Shown here: piece after piece, positions 1 to 7,064 of the stretch | Layout of the letters: every line of letters begins with the position of its first letter | Position numbering within the stretch: position 1 is the first letter of the stretch | Origin: Roseofilum halophilum BLCC-M91 | Lineage (GTDB): Bacteria; Cyanobacteriota; Cyanobacteriia; Cyanobacteriales; Desertifilaceae | Reading direction: 5' to 3' | NCBI RefSeq assembly: GCF_030068445.1 | Contig: NZ_JAQPOK010000153.1 | Coordinates: forward strand, 1-33,004 | DNA length: 33,004 bases | Translations under genes and position numbers: made by a program | The notes under the pieces: generated by a model | The model's database searches: none | What the model was told of the DNA's origin: nothing | The model's input: the letters and a program-made list of their open reading frames with translations, nothing else

Positions 1-140
1 TAGGGCATACGGGAACTTTTGGGATAGACCCAATAAACGCTTGGGGAGAGAATACCTCTACTTTTTCAGAAGTGATTTTGTCTAAGCAAGTAATCTCAAT
101 GAACCAAGAATCCCCGTCTCTTTAGAGCGGGGAGTGTCAA
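1..140 (+). mobile_element. Right end of an IS200/IS605-family element
   Basis: The tnpB tail is followed by an imperfect hairpin at 112-132: CCCCG pairs with CGGGG, and inside it CTC pairs with GAG around a TTTA loop. IS200/IS605 elements end in subterminal hairpins rather than inverted repeats, and this region also forms the 3' part of the TnpB guide RNA. The element probably ends near the GTGTCAA at 133-139. The exact boundary is inferred. The left end is outside the window. Confidence 0.65.
3..125 (+). CDS. tnpB: TnpB (OrfB) of an IS200/IS605-type element, C-terminal fragment
   Basis: An open frame enters from the left edge and stops at TAG 123-125, giving about 40 residues. They contain NAWGEN (from position 36) and end MNQESPSL. 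From memory, cyanobacterial TnpB/OrfB proteins commonly end in a LNAWGENT...LNQESP-type tail, so this is probably the C terminus of the RNA-guided nuclease that accompanies IS200/IS605 elements. The catalytic core and zinc finger lie outside the window, so it cannot be said whether the gene is intact. The stop codon lies inside the end hairpin of the element, as is usual for this family. Confidence 0.75.
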   Translation, partial: GHTGTFGIDPINAWGENTSTFSEVILSKQVISMNQESPSL

Positions 141-198
141 CATAGGAGATAGAACATTTTTCAACCCTATCGATCGCAGATGTTAAGAGGTTCTCCCT

Positions 199-1245
199 GT
201 GGCTCTTTATGCTGAACTCCACCGACACTTAGGTGGTTCGGTTGTCCCTCGCATTCTCTGGCGCTACTTTCACCGTAGCGGCTCAGAATGGTCTGAGCAG
301 TTTCCTGATTATCCTGAGTTTGAAAATTTCTATACCCGTCCCCGGAAAACCTTAGATGAATATTTGGAACTCCATACCTTAGTGGAGAAAACGCAAACCT
401 TAGAAACCTTGCCCTATTTTATTTATCGCTTGATTCGCGGGGCCTATGTGTTTGAAAATTTAGCCTATTTAGAATTGCGATATACGCCTTACCTGCGGAC
501 TCCAGAGGAGTATAGCCAGAGCGATCGCATCGATCGCATGGCAGCGATTGTGGAAGCCGTGGGTCAGGCGAGCCAAAATCATAACTATAGTATTATTACC
601 AGCCAGATTCTCTGTACCCATTCCCGTCTCCCCTATGAGGTGAACCGGGCAATTGTCGAACTGGCGGCGCAAATGCCCGAATATGTGTGTGGGATTGATA
701 TTGCCGGGGGAGATGCCCATTATGGCGATCGCCTGCCCGAACTGATTAAACTCTATGAATATGGGCGATCTTTGGGTCTCAAAACCACCGGACACCTCTA
801 CGAAACCCGCGAAGGCTGCTATCCGGAACTGCTTCCCTACCTGATGCGGATCGGCCACGGGATTCAAATTCCCCTCCACTATCCCCACCTCTTACCCCAA
901 CTCGCTCGGCAAGGGCAATGTTTAGAAGTCTGTCCCACCACCTACCTGAAAACCGGAACCCTAGACGACTTACACGAGCTGAAAATCGTCTTCGATCGCT
1001 GTTTTGAGGCTGGGGTAGACATCGCCATCTGTACCGATAACGCCGGACTCCATAACATGCGTTTGCCCTTTGAATACGAAAACCTACTCACCCTAGACAT
1101 CATTGACTTTGAGCAACTCCAAGCCTGTCAAGATGCCTCATTCCGCCATGCCTTTGCTTGGCCGTATCCTGAACATCCCGCTTCTTTGTTAACCGGACTC
1201 TTGCAAAGCGAAGTCAAGCCCGATTTAACCCCAGCCTTAACCTAG
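199..1245 (+). CDS. Adenosine deaminase-family amidohydrolase
   Basis: This 348-residue protein has the family length and the ordered metal and catalytic motifs. ELHRHLGG supplies H8 and H10, GHLYE supplies H199 and E202 (the usual HAGE), RIGHG supplies H220, and CTDNAG supplies D280. Family members hydrolytically deaminate adenosine or related aminopurines in a zinc site in the cytoplasm. The second Asp of the usual TDD is Asn281, and HAGE and TDDP are both altered, so the substrate may not be adenosine itself. The start is GTG, preceded by AAGAGG at about 184-189. It stands alone between a transposon end and a repeat-rich gap. Confidence 0.85.
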   Translation: MALYAELHRHLGGSVVPRILWRYFHRSGSEWSEQFPDYPEFENFYTRPRKTLDEYLELHTLVEKTQTLETLPYFIYRLIRGAYVFENLAYLELRYTPYLRTPEEYSQSDRIDRMAAIVEAVGQASQNHNYSIITSQILCTHSRLPYEVNRAIVELAAQMPEYVCGIDIAGGDAHYGDRLPELIKLYEYGRSLGLKTTGHLYETREGCYPELLPYLMRIGHGIQIPLHYPHLLPQLARQGQCLEVCPTTYLKTGTLDDLHELKIVFDRCFEAGVDIAICTDNAGLHNMRLPFEYENLLTLDIIDFEQLQACQDASFRHAFAWPYPEHPASLLTGLLQSEVKPDLTPALT

Positions 1246-1272
1246 AAGTAATGATATCAAATCCGCTTGAAT

Positions 1273-1746
1273 ACCATAATTAAAAATGTAGGGAGCAAGA
1301 TGCTCCCACTCCAGTAATATCAAATCATTGAGGGAGTGCGGGCATCTTGCCCGCTAGTTTAACTCATTTTCATGTCCGCGAAGGGGAAACACCATAATTA
1401 AAAATGTAGGGAGCGAGACGCTCCCACTCCAGTAATATCAACCGATTCCAGGAGGGCGGGCATCTTGCCCGCTTCTTGAATCCCATTTTCATGTCCGCTT
1501 GCGGAAACCGGACTTAATATAATGAGTAAAACTGGGTTTCTCTAGGGAAAAACGGTTTACCTAAATTAAAAATCTAGGGAGCGAGACGCTCCCATTCCAG
1601 TAATATCAACCGATTCCAGGAGGGCGGGCATCTTGCCCGCTTCTTGAATCCCATTTTCATGTCCGCTTGCGGAAACTGGACTTAATATAATGAGTAAAAC
1701 TGGGTTTCTCTAGGGAAAAACGGTTTACCTATTACCTATTACCCGT
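1273..1746. repeat. Repeat cluster with a 168-bp tandem duplication
   Basis: This fills the 500-bp gap after the deaminase gene. The core module is a pair of hairpins: GGGAGCGAGACGCTCCC-type at 1291-1307, 1409-1425 and 1577-1593, and GCGGGCATCTTGCCCGC at 1338-1354, 1456-1472 and 1624-1640. The second and third modules lie exactly 168 bp apart and are nearly identical from about 1393 to 1728, so they are a tandem duplication. The first copy is shorter and more diverged. It ends in ATTACC-type heptamers next to the psb27 stop codon. I see no gene in this stretch. Confidence 0.9.
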
Positions 1747-1748
1747 CA

Positions 1749-2147
1749 TTAGGTTCCCCGCTTAAGGGCTGCTTCCACCTGGCGCAACTCCTGATTTATC
1801 CGTTTTTTCAGTTTCTCTGGAACTGGACGATTGGGATAGGAACTATAATGTCCTGCCAAGCTATTCAGGGCTGTGCGGATAGTCGTGAACGAGGTTAAAG
1901 TAGACACCGACTTATCGCGACGATAGCGAGAGGCATATTGATTAATCAGCTCCCTAGCCTCGGCTTGAGCCTCAGCCTTATTGGGAGCATCTTCAGGGAG
2001 TTCGATCGCCGTGCGGAGGCTATCGACCATATTCAACGTATCTTGAGAATAGTTGCCTGTAATGACAGAAGGGGTGCTGGAACATCCAACCAAACCCACG
2101 ATCGCCACCAAAATCAGGGGTAGCAATCTGGCAAAAAATCGCTTCAT
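1749..2147 (-). CDS. psb27: Photosystem II assembly lipoprotein Psb27
   Basis: The mature part contains GNYSQDTLNMVDSLR, then APNKAEAQAEARELINQY and SLAGHYSSYPNRPVPEK, which are characteristic of Psb27. This lumenal lipoprotein binds CP43 during assembly and repair of the oxygen-evolving complex. The start MKRFF gives a standard lipoprotein signal: basic n-region, hydrophobic stretch, lipobox GLVGC. An in-frame start 8 codons upstream (2171) would add MMQFLMIL and cannot be excluded, since neither start has a strong Shine-Dalgarno. It lies about 100 bp downstream of pstB on the same strand, so read-through from the phosphate operon is possible. Confidence 0.93.
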   Translation of the reverse strand: MKRFFARLLPLILVAIVGLVGCSSTPSVITGNYSQDTLNMVDSLRTAIELPEDAPNKAEAQAEARELINQYASRYRRDKSVSTLTSFTTIRTALNSLAGHYSSYPNRPVPEKLKKRINQELRQVEAALKRGT

Positions 2148-2248
2148 AAGGATCATCAAAAACTGCATCATTGAGATTTACTCGTCAGACGATCCTATCG
2201 TGAATGGGGACATTGGCGATCGCGGGGTAATAATTAATCATGATAGTT

Positions 2249-3067
2249 TTAACCAAACCGTCCACTGACATACTGCTGAGTAGCTTCTTCTTGGGGATTT
2301 TGGAAAATATCTTCCGTGTTGTCATATTCGACTAAATACCCAAACCGTTTGCCCCCTTCGATCGCCTTAGCATTAAAAAATGCGGTCATATCGGAAACAC
2401 GGGAAGCCTGTTGCATGTTGTGGGTGACAATCACAATGGTGTAATTTTCCTTCAGCTCATGAATCAACTCTTCCACTTTTAGGGTAGAGATGGGATCGAG
2501 GGAAGCACAGGGTTCATCCATGAGTACCACATCCGGGTTAATAGCCACCGTGCGAGCAATACATAAGCGCTGTTGTTGTCCACCAGAGAGGGCAAACCCA
2601 CTTTGATGCATTTTATCTTTGACTTCATCCCACAGGGCTGCTTGACGGAGCGATCGCTCCACAATTTCCTCAATATCCGCCTTAGACTTAGCCAACCCAT
2701 TAATCCGCACCCCATAGGCAATATTGTCATAAATCGACTTGGGGAAAGGATTAGGTTTTTGAAACACCATCCCGATCCGTCGGCGCACTTCTACCGCGTC
2801 AACATTACTCTCATATAAACTTTGGTCATGATAAAAAATACGCCCCTCCAACTTAAAAATGGGGATCAAGTCATTCAGGCGATTAAAGCATCGTAAAATC
2901 GTACTTTTTCCACATCCAGATGGGCCAATAAAGGCCGTCACGCGGTTTTTGGGAATGTCCATAGACACATCCCGAACAGCCTTAAAATCGCCGTAAAAGA
3001 TACTAACATTGTCGGTTCTCAGAACCGTTTCCGTTTGATTTAGAACAGTTGAGTCTGGATTGGTCAT
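2249..3067 (-). CDS. pstB: Phosphate ABC transporter ATP-binding protein PstB
   Basis: The 272-residue ATPase carries Walker [10 protein letters not shown] (near residue 48), a Q-loop in [11 protein letters not shown], signature LSGGQQQR, Walker B VVLMDEP and the switch His in IVTHNM. The stretch [14 protein letters not shown] is typical of PstB. It powers high-affinity orthophosphate uptake with PstC and PstA at the inner membrane. It is the last gene of pstS-pstC-pstA-pstB, 40 bp after pstA. No phoU follows; the next gene is psb27. Confidence 0.97.
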   Translation of the reverse strand: MTNPDSTVLNQTETVLRTDNVSIFYGDFKAVRDVSMDIPKNRVTAFIGPSGCGKSTILRCFNRLNDLIPIFKLEGRIFYHDQSLYESNVDAVEVRRRIGMVFQKPNPFPKSIYDNIAYGVRINGLAKSKADIEEIVERSLRQAALWDEVKDKMHQSGFALSGGQQQRLCIARTVAINPDVVLMDEPCASLDPISTLKVEELIHELKENYTIVIVTHNMQQASRVSDMTAFFNAKAIEGGKRFGYLVEYDNTEDIFQNPQEEATQQYVSGRFG

Positions 3068-3107
3068 GGGATTTCCTCATGGTTGAGAGCAATTCACTCA
3101 CCCTGGC

Positions 3108-4004
3108 CTAAAATTGACTTTGGCGGGTGGCTAATCGGGCAATAATACTACTGATTAAAACCAAAAAAACTAAAACTAAAGAGGCTGCCCAAGCTAATTC
3201 TTGAAGCTTGAGATCGAAACTGGTCGAAAAGTTGTAAACCAGCACAGCTAAGGAAGGAGTCGGAGACATTAATCCTCTGGGCCAAAAATTGGAACTGAGG
3301 GCCGTAAATAGTAGGGGAGCCGTTTCTCCAGAAGCGCGGGCAACCGCTAGGGTGACTCCGGTTAAAATGGCAGGGAGGGCGGCAGGTAAAACGACTTTAA
3401 GGACAGTTTGATAATTGGACGCGCCCACACCAACGGATGCCCAGCGAATATCCTGGGGTACAATTTTCAGGGCTTCATCGGTTGTCCGAATAATTGTCGG
3501 CAGCATTAGCACGGAGAGAGCCACCCCTCCCGCAAAGGCAGAAAAGGTTCCTGTGGTTAAAACCACGAGACTATAGGCGAAGACCCCGGCAATAATGGAG
3601 GGGACACCACTGAGAACATTGGTGGCAAAGCGAATCGAGCGAGCCACTTGGCGAGCGGTTTGGCTACTGAAGCTAAATTCAGACAGATAAACGGCAGCCA
3701 ATACGCCAATGGGGACGGCGATGACGCTGGCAATGCCGACGGTGATAAAGGTTCCGAGGATAGCGTTGGCAATTCCTCCTCCGGTTTGGCCGGCTGCTGG
3801 GGGCAGTTGGGTGAATAGGCTTAGACTTAGGCGGGAGCCTCCTTTGATCATCACATAGATTAAGACCGCAAACAGGGGCAAGACGGTGAGTCCGATGCAA
3901 ATCCCCGAAAGGGTTGTCATGGCGATGTCAAATATCTCTCTGGGGCGGCTCTTGTCTCGGATCAGAGTTCGGGCGAGGGACTGGGATTCTGTAGAAGGGT
4001 TCAT
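3108..4004 (-). CDS. pstA: Phosphate ABC transporter permease PstA
   Basis: This 298-residue membrane protein has about six hydrophobic segments. The first is at roughly residues 35-55, and the ABC-permease coupling loop is ASVGVGASNYQTVLKVVLPAA-like near residues 190-210. With PstC it forms the phosphate channel that PstB energises. The start at 4004 gives a hydrophilic N terminus of about 30 residues before the first helix. It lies between pstC, across a 144-bp gap with heptamer repeats, and pstB, 40 bp downstream. Confidence 0.95.
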   Translation of the reverse strand: MNPSTESQSLARTLIRDKSRPREIFDIAMTTLSGICIGLTVLPLFAVLIYVMIKGGSRLSLSLFTQLPPAAGQTGGGIANAILGTFITVGIASVIAVPIGVLAAVYLSEFSFSSQTARQVARSIRFATNVLSGVPSIIAGVFAYSLVVLTTGTFSAFAGGVALSVLMLPTIIRTTDEALKIVPQDIRWASVGVGASNYQTVLKVVLPAALPAILTGVTLAVARASGETAPLLFTALSSNFWPRGLMSPTPSLAVLVYNFSTSFDLKLQELAWAASLVLVFLVLISSIIARLATRQSQF

Positions 4005-4112
4005 GATGTCAGGGGATGGGGGAGTGGGGGAGTTCTCAAGGGAATGATTTTAAGATTCGAGTGGGCAAGACACGGGGAAACGGGGACACGGGGACACGGA
4101 GAATGGGGGAAT

Positions 4113-4147
4113 ATTACCCATTACCCATTACCCATTACCGATTACCC
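4113..4147. repeat. Heptamer tandem repeat (ATTACCC x5, one copy variant)
   Basis: Five head-to-tail 7-mers fill the space just downstream of the pstC stop codon and inside the pst operon. The fourth copy reads ATTACCG. Heptanucleotide short tandem repeats are a known feature of filamentous cyanobacterial genomes. The preceding 4060-4105 stretch is also repetitive (GGGGACAC units). Confidence 0.9.
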
Positions 4148-4148
4148 A

Positions 4149-5099
4149 TTAGTCATATTTGGCTTTGACTTGGTTGACAATCCATTCAGCCATGATGTTG
4201 ACGACTAGGGTGAGAACCATGAGAATTAAGCCCGCGTACATGAGGGCGGAAACTTGGAGTCCGGAGGCTTCGGGAAATTGGTTAGCCATTAAGGAGGCGA
4301 TGGTATTGCCGGGGGCTAAGATGGATAGCCTCATTTGGTTGGAGTTGCCGATGAGCATGGTGGCAGCCATGGTTTCTCCCATGGCTCGACCGAGGGCTAA
4401 CATGATGCCGCCGACGATACCGGAGAAGGCTGCTGGGAGGAGAACCCGAAAAATGGTGATCCATCGGGTTGCACCGAGTCCGAGGGAGGCTTGACGCAGC
4501 TCTGGGGGTAGGCTGGCGAGGGAGTCACGGGCGATCGCCGTAATAATCGGTAAAATCATAATCGACAGGACTAAACCGGCCGGTAACATGCCTGGGCCCG
4601 CTAGGGGGGTGCTAAAGAGGGGAAACCAGCCAAAGTTATCATGCAAAAAGTCGCCAATGGGTTTGAGGATGGGAATCAGGACGAAAATCCCCCATAACCC
4701 GTACACCACACTGGGAATAGCCGCCAGCAGTTCCACGAGAAAGACTAAAACGGTGCGGATATTGACGGGAATAAAGTCTTCACTGAGGAAAACGGCGGTT
4801 CCCAGACCGAGGGGTACGGCAATGGAGAGGGCAATGGCGGAACTCATCATGGTTCCGTAGATCATTGGCCAAATGCCATATTGGTCTTCAACTGGGTTCC
4901 AGGCACTCTGGAAGAGGAAACCCACGCCAAATTCTTGCAAAGCTGAGATCGCACCCTGGCCGACGGTGAGGATAATAACGATCAGGATGGCGGCAATGGA
5001 TAGGGCAAAAATAAAGGTGAGGCCGATAAAGCCTTGGTCTAGTTTTTTTTCTAAATCTGAGCGCGATCGCCCGGATTCAGTGTTTGCTACAGATACCAT
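4149..5099 (-). CDS. pstC: Phosphate ABC transporter permease PstC
   Basis: This 316-residue integral membrane protein has about six hydrophobic helices, starting near residues 28-52. The family stretch ELLAAIPSVVYGLWGIFVL is present, as is the coupling loop RQASLGLGATRWITIFRVLLP-like near residues 200-220. It pairs with PstA. It follows pstS by 83 bp. The start ATG at 5099 gives a short charged cytoplasmic N terminus, as in homologues. Confidence 0.95.
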   Translation of the reverse strand: MVSVANTESGRSRSDLEKKLDQGFIGLTFIFALSIAAILIVIILTVGQGAISALQEFGVGFLFQSAWNPVEDQYGIWPMIYGTMMSSAIALSIAVPLGLGTAVFLSEDFIPVNIRTVLVFLVELLAAIPSVVYGLWGIFVLIPILKPIGDFLHDNFGWFPLFSTPLAGPGMLPAGLVLSIMILPIITAIARDSLASLPPELRQASLGLGATRWITIFRVLLPAAFSGIVGGIMLALGRAMGETMAATMLIGNSNQMRLSILAPGNTIASLMANQFPEASGLQVSALMYAGLILMVLTLVVNIMAEWIVNQVKAKYD

Positions 5100-5182
5100 A
5101 GAATAACATCAATCATAAGGGTCAAGTTAAGAGGTAGGAGCAAGGGTTTTCTTACTCCTACCAGCACAAGAAACTAAACCAT

Positions 5183-6310
5183 CTATTTCACTTCGATGGT
5201 GTATTCTGGGCTAATCGTATCGGCAAGTTCAGCCACTTTCTGGCGCACGTTATCGGGTAAGGGGATATAACCCAAATCGGAACTAATGGCTTGTCCCTCA
5301 TTTAAGCCATACTCAATCACGGCTTCTAGGGACTTAGCAATTTCTGGATCGTCGTATTGCTGATAGGCCAGCAACCAAGTATAGGTGACAATGGGATAGG
5401 AGTCTTCCCCTTCTGGGTTGGTGACGAATGCCCGCAGGTTTGCTGGCAACTCTACTGCGCCTAAAGCGATGGACGCGGCTTCATCGGAAGGATAGATAAA
5501 GTTACCCGATTTATTTTCTAGGGATGCCATATTCAAGCCAGCGCTTTTGGCAAATCCTTGCTCTAGATAACCAATGGCTCCTTCGGTTTGGCGAATTTGG
5601 GCAGCAACTCCATCATTTTTGGCTCCCCCAATACCCACGGGCCATTCTACGGTTTTGCCTTCACCGACTTGGTTTTTCCACTTTTCGCTCATGGCGCTGA
5701 GGTTTTTGGTGAATACACCGGTGGTTCCGCTACCGTCTGAGCGATAAACGACGGTGATATTGCTATCGGGAAGGTCAACACCGGGGTTGGCTGCGGCAAT
5801 TTGGGGGTCATTCCATTTGGTGATGTTCCCTAGGAGGATGTCTACCAAAGCCTCTTGGGTTAAGTTCAGTTCATCCACACCGGGCAGGTTATAGGCCATT
5901 ACCACGCTTCCGGCGGTCATGGGGAGCATCAAAACGCCCCGGTCAACTTCGGCTATTTCTTCGTCTTTCATGGCCACGTCACTGGCTCCGAAGTTAACCA
6001 AGTTTTGCATAAATCGTTCTACCCCAGCCCCACTACCGACAGATTGATAGTCTACTTGTAGGTTAGGGGTGGCGTTACTAAAGTCCAGAAACCAACGTTG
6101 GTAAATGGGGGCTGGAAAAGAAGCGCCTGCTCCCGTTAAACTGGTGTTGCCCGCTAGGGCTAATTTGCTGGTTGATTTGGTATCTGAGCCACCTGTGGTG
6201 CTTCCCACTTGGGTTGTGTTCTCGCCAGCACAGGAGGCTAGGGTTAGGGCACTCAGGGCTGCGATCGCTAGGGAAAGACGGTTACGCTTGCAGTTAGACA
6301 GAGAAAACAT
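5183..6310 (-). CDS. pstS: Phosphate-binding lipoprotein PstS
   Basis: The 375-residue periplasmic receptor has a lipoprotein signal (MFSLSNCKRNRLSLAIAALS..., lipobox LASC near residue 27) and the phosphate-cleft motifs GAGASFPAPIYQRW, SVGSGAGVERF and YRSDGSGTTGVF. It captures orthophosphate and delivers it to PstC/PstA. It is the first gene of the operon and lies just downstream of a Pho box. No clear Shine-Dalgarno precedes the ATG at 6310. Confidence 0.97.
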   Translation of the reverse strand: MFSLSNCKRNRLSLAIAALSALTLASCAGENTTQVGSTTGGSDTKSTSKLALAGNTSLTGAGASFPAPIYQRWFLDFSNATPNLQVDYQSVGSGAGVERFMQNLVNFGASDVAMKDEEIAEVDRGVLMLPMTAGSVVMAYNLPGVDELNLTQEALVDILLGNITKWNDPQIAAANPGVDLPDSNITVVYRSDGSGTTGVFTKNLSAMSEKWKNQVGEGKTVEWPVGIGGAKNDGVAAQIRQTEGAIGYLEQGFAKSAGLNMASLENKSGNFIYPSDEAASIALGAVELPANLRAFVTNPEGEDSYPIVTYTWLLAYQQYDDPEIAKSLEAVIEYGLNEGQAISSDLGYIPLPDNVRQKVAELADTISPEYTIEVK

Positions 6311-6382
6311 AGGAGATACAAGGTTTAGATTAGGCCAATCTTCAGTTTACGAGAAGATGTTGATTGCAGATTAACCTTTTAT

Positions 6383-6412
6383 GGTAATTTTTTGGTTAAG
6401 ATTAGGTAAAAT
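6383..6412 (-). promoter_or_regulatory. Pho box (three 8-bp repeats) upstream of pstS
   Basis: Read on the minus strand this is TTTTACCT, 3 nt, CTTAACCA, 3 nt, AATTACCA: three octamers of the type (C/T)TTAACC(T/A) at 11-bp spacing. That is the arrangement described for cyanobacterial PhoB-type (SphR/PhoB) binding sites. It ends about 73 bp before the pstS start, where activation of the operon under phosphate limitation would be expected. A single ATTAACCT in the opposite orientation lies beside it at 6371-6378. Confidence 0.85.
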
Positions 6413-7064
6413 AAATATTAACAAATCTTTATTTTAAGAATAATTTATAATTCTTTGATATCCGTTGAGAAGCCTATCCAACCTAGCATATTGTCATGTC
6501 TTTTTTGAGAATTGATAGAAAAAATAATCTTTTTTGTTGTTATTTGGTTGTCTGTTTCTCAGTGCAAGAAAATTCAATTTAATTGCCATTAATATTCAGT
6601 AAATTCTCAAAAAAGAACCATAAGATAGGCAATAAAAATTGAAGTTTAGACTCAAGGGGATTGATCCCTGGCGATCGAATCTTCGATATGGGAGTCTCTA
6701 TCCATAAATCATTATAATAGATTTTTTTCTATGATAATAACTAGATAAATCTAGGGCTAAACTCAAGTCTAGCAAAAAAATTTGTAATTTATGTATCATT
6801 TGATATGATTATAAGGAACAGGAGAATCATAGGTGAAAAAATAAATTGTCGCCAATGGGTTTGAGTAAACTGACTCAGGATCGTGGTTTTGACGCTCAGA
6901 TCGGTATCAAGCCATAACCACTCAACCGGTTGGGAGAATTGGATGTCGCTCAATCTTTAGTGTTACTTGAATGAATACCCTGGATATTCTCCTGAAAGCG
7001 GTTCACTCGAACAGAGTTGGCCGTATTTGATAATTGATTCCAAAGTTCCATAAGGATTGTCGCA
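6413..7064. other. AT-rich intergenic region between pstS and the cyclic-di-GMP gene
   Basis: This 650-bp gap between divergent genes has no convincing ORF. It contains a perfect 15-bp inverted repeat (TCTTTTTTGAGAATT at 6499-6513, complement at 6602-6616), many A/T runs, and at 6848-6865 an 18-base string identical to plus-strand positions 4650-4667 inside pstC. AAGGA at 7052-7056 is the ribosome site for the next gene. Confidence 0.7.
6499..6616. repeat. 15-bp perfect inverted repeat, 118 bp end to end
   Basis: TCTTTTTTGAGAATT at 6499-6513 and its exact complement at 6602-6616 enclose 88 bp of AT-rich sequence. It could be a small non-autonomous element or a long RNA hairpin; nothing else supports either reading. 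Confidence 0.6.

Noticed and set aside
469-888. 139-codon frame antisense to the adenosine deaminase gene
   Set aside because: It lies wholly within a well-conserved gene and shows no protein family features; long antisense frames are common in such genes.
4159-4494. Plus-strand frames inside pstC and pstA
   Set aside because: Antisense shadows of conserved transporter genes with no ribosome sites.
6640-7064. A riboswitch (for example c-di-GMP) ahead of the GGDEF-EAL gene
   Set aside because: I could not find the conserved core bases or paired elements of a known riboswitch class in this leader.
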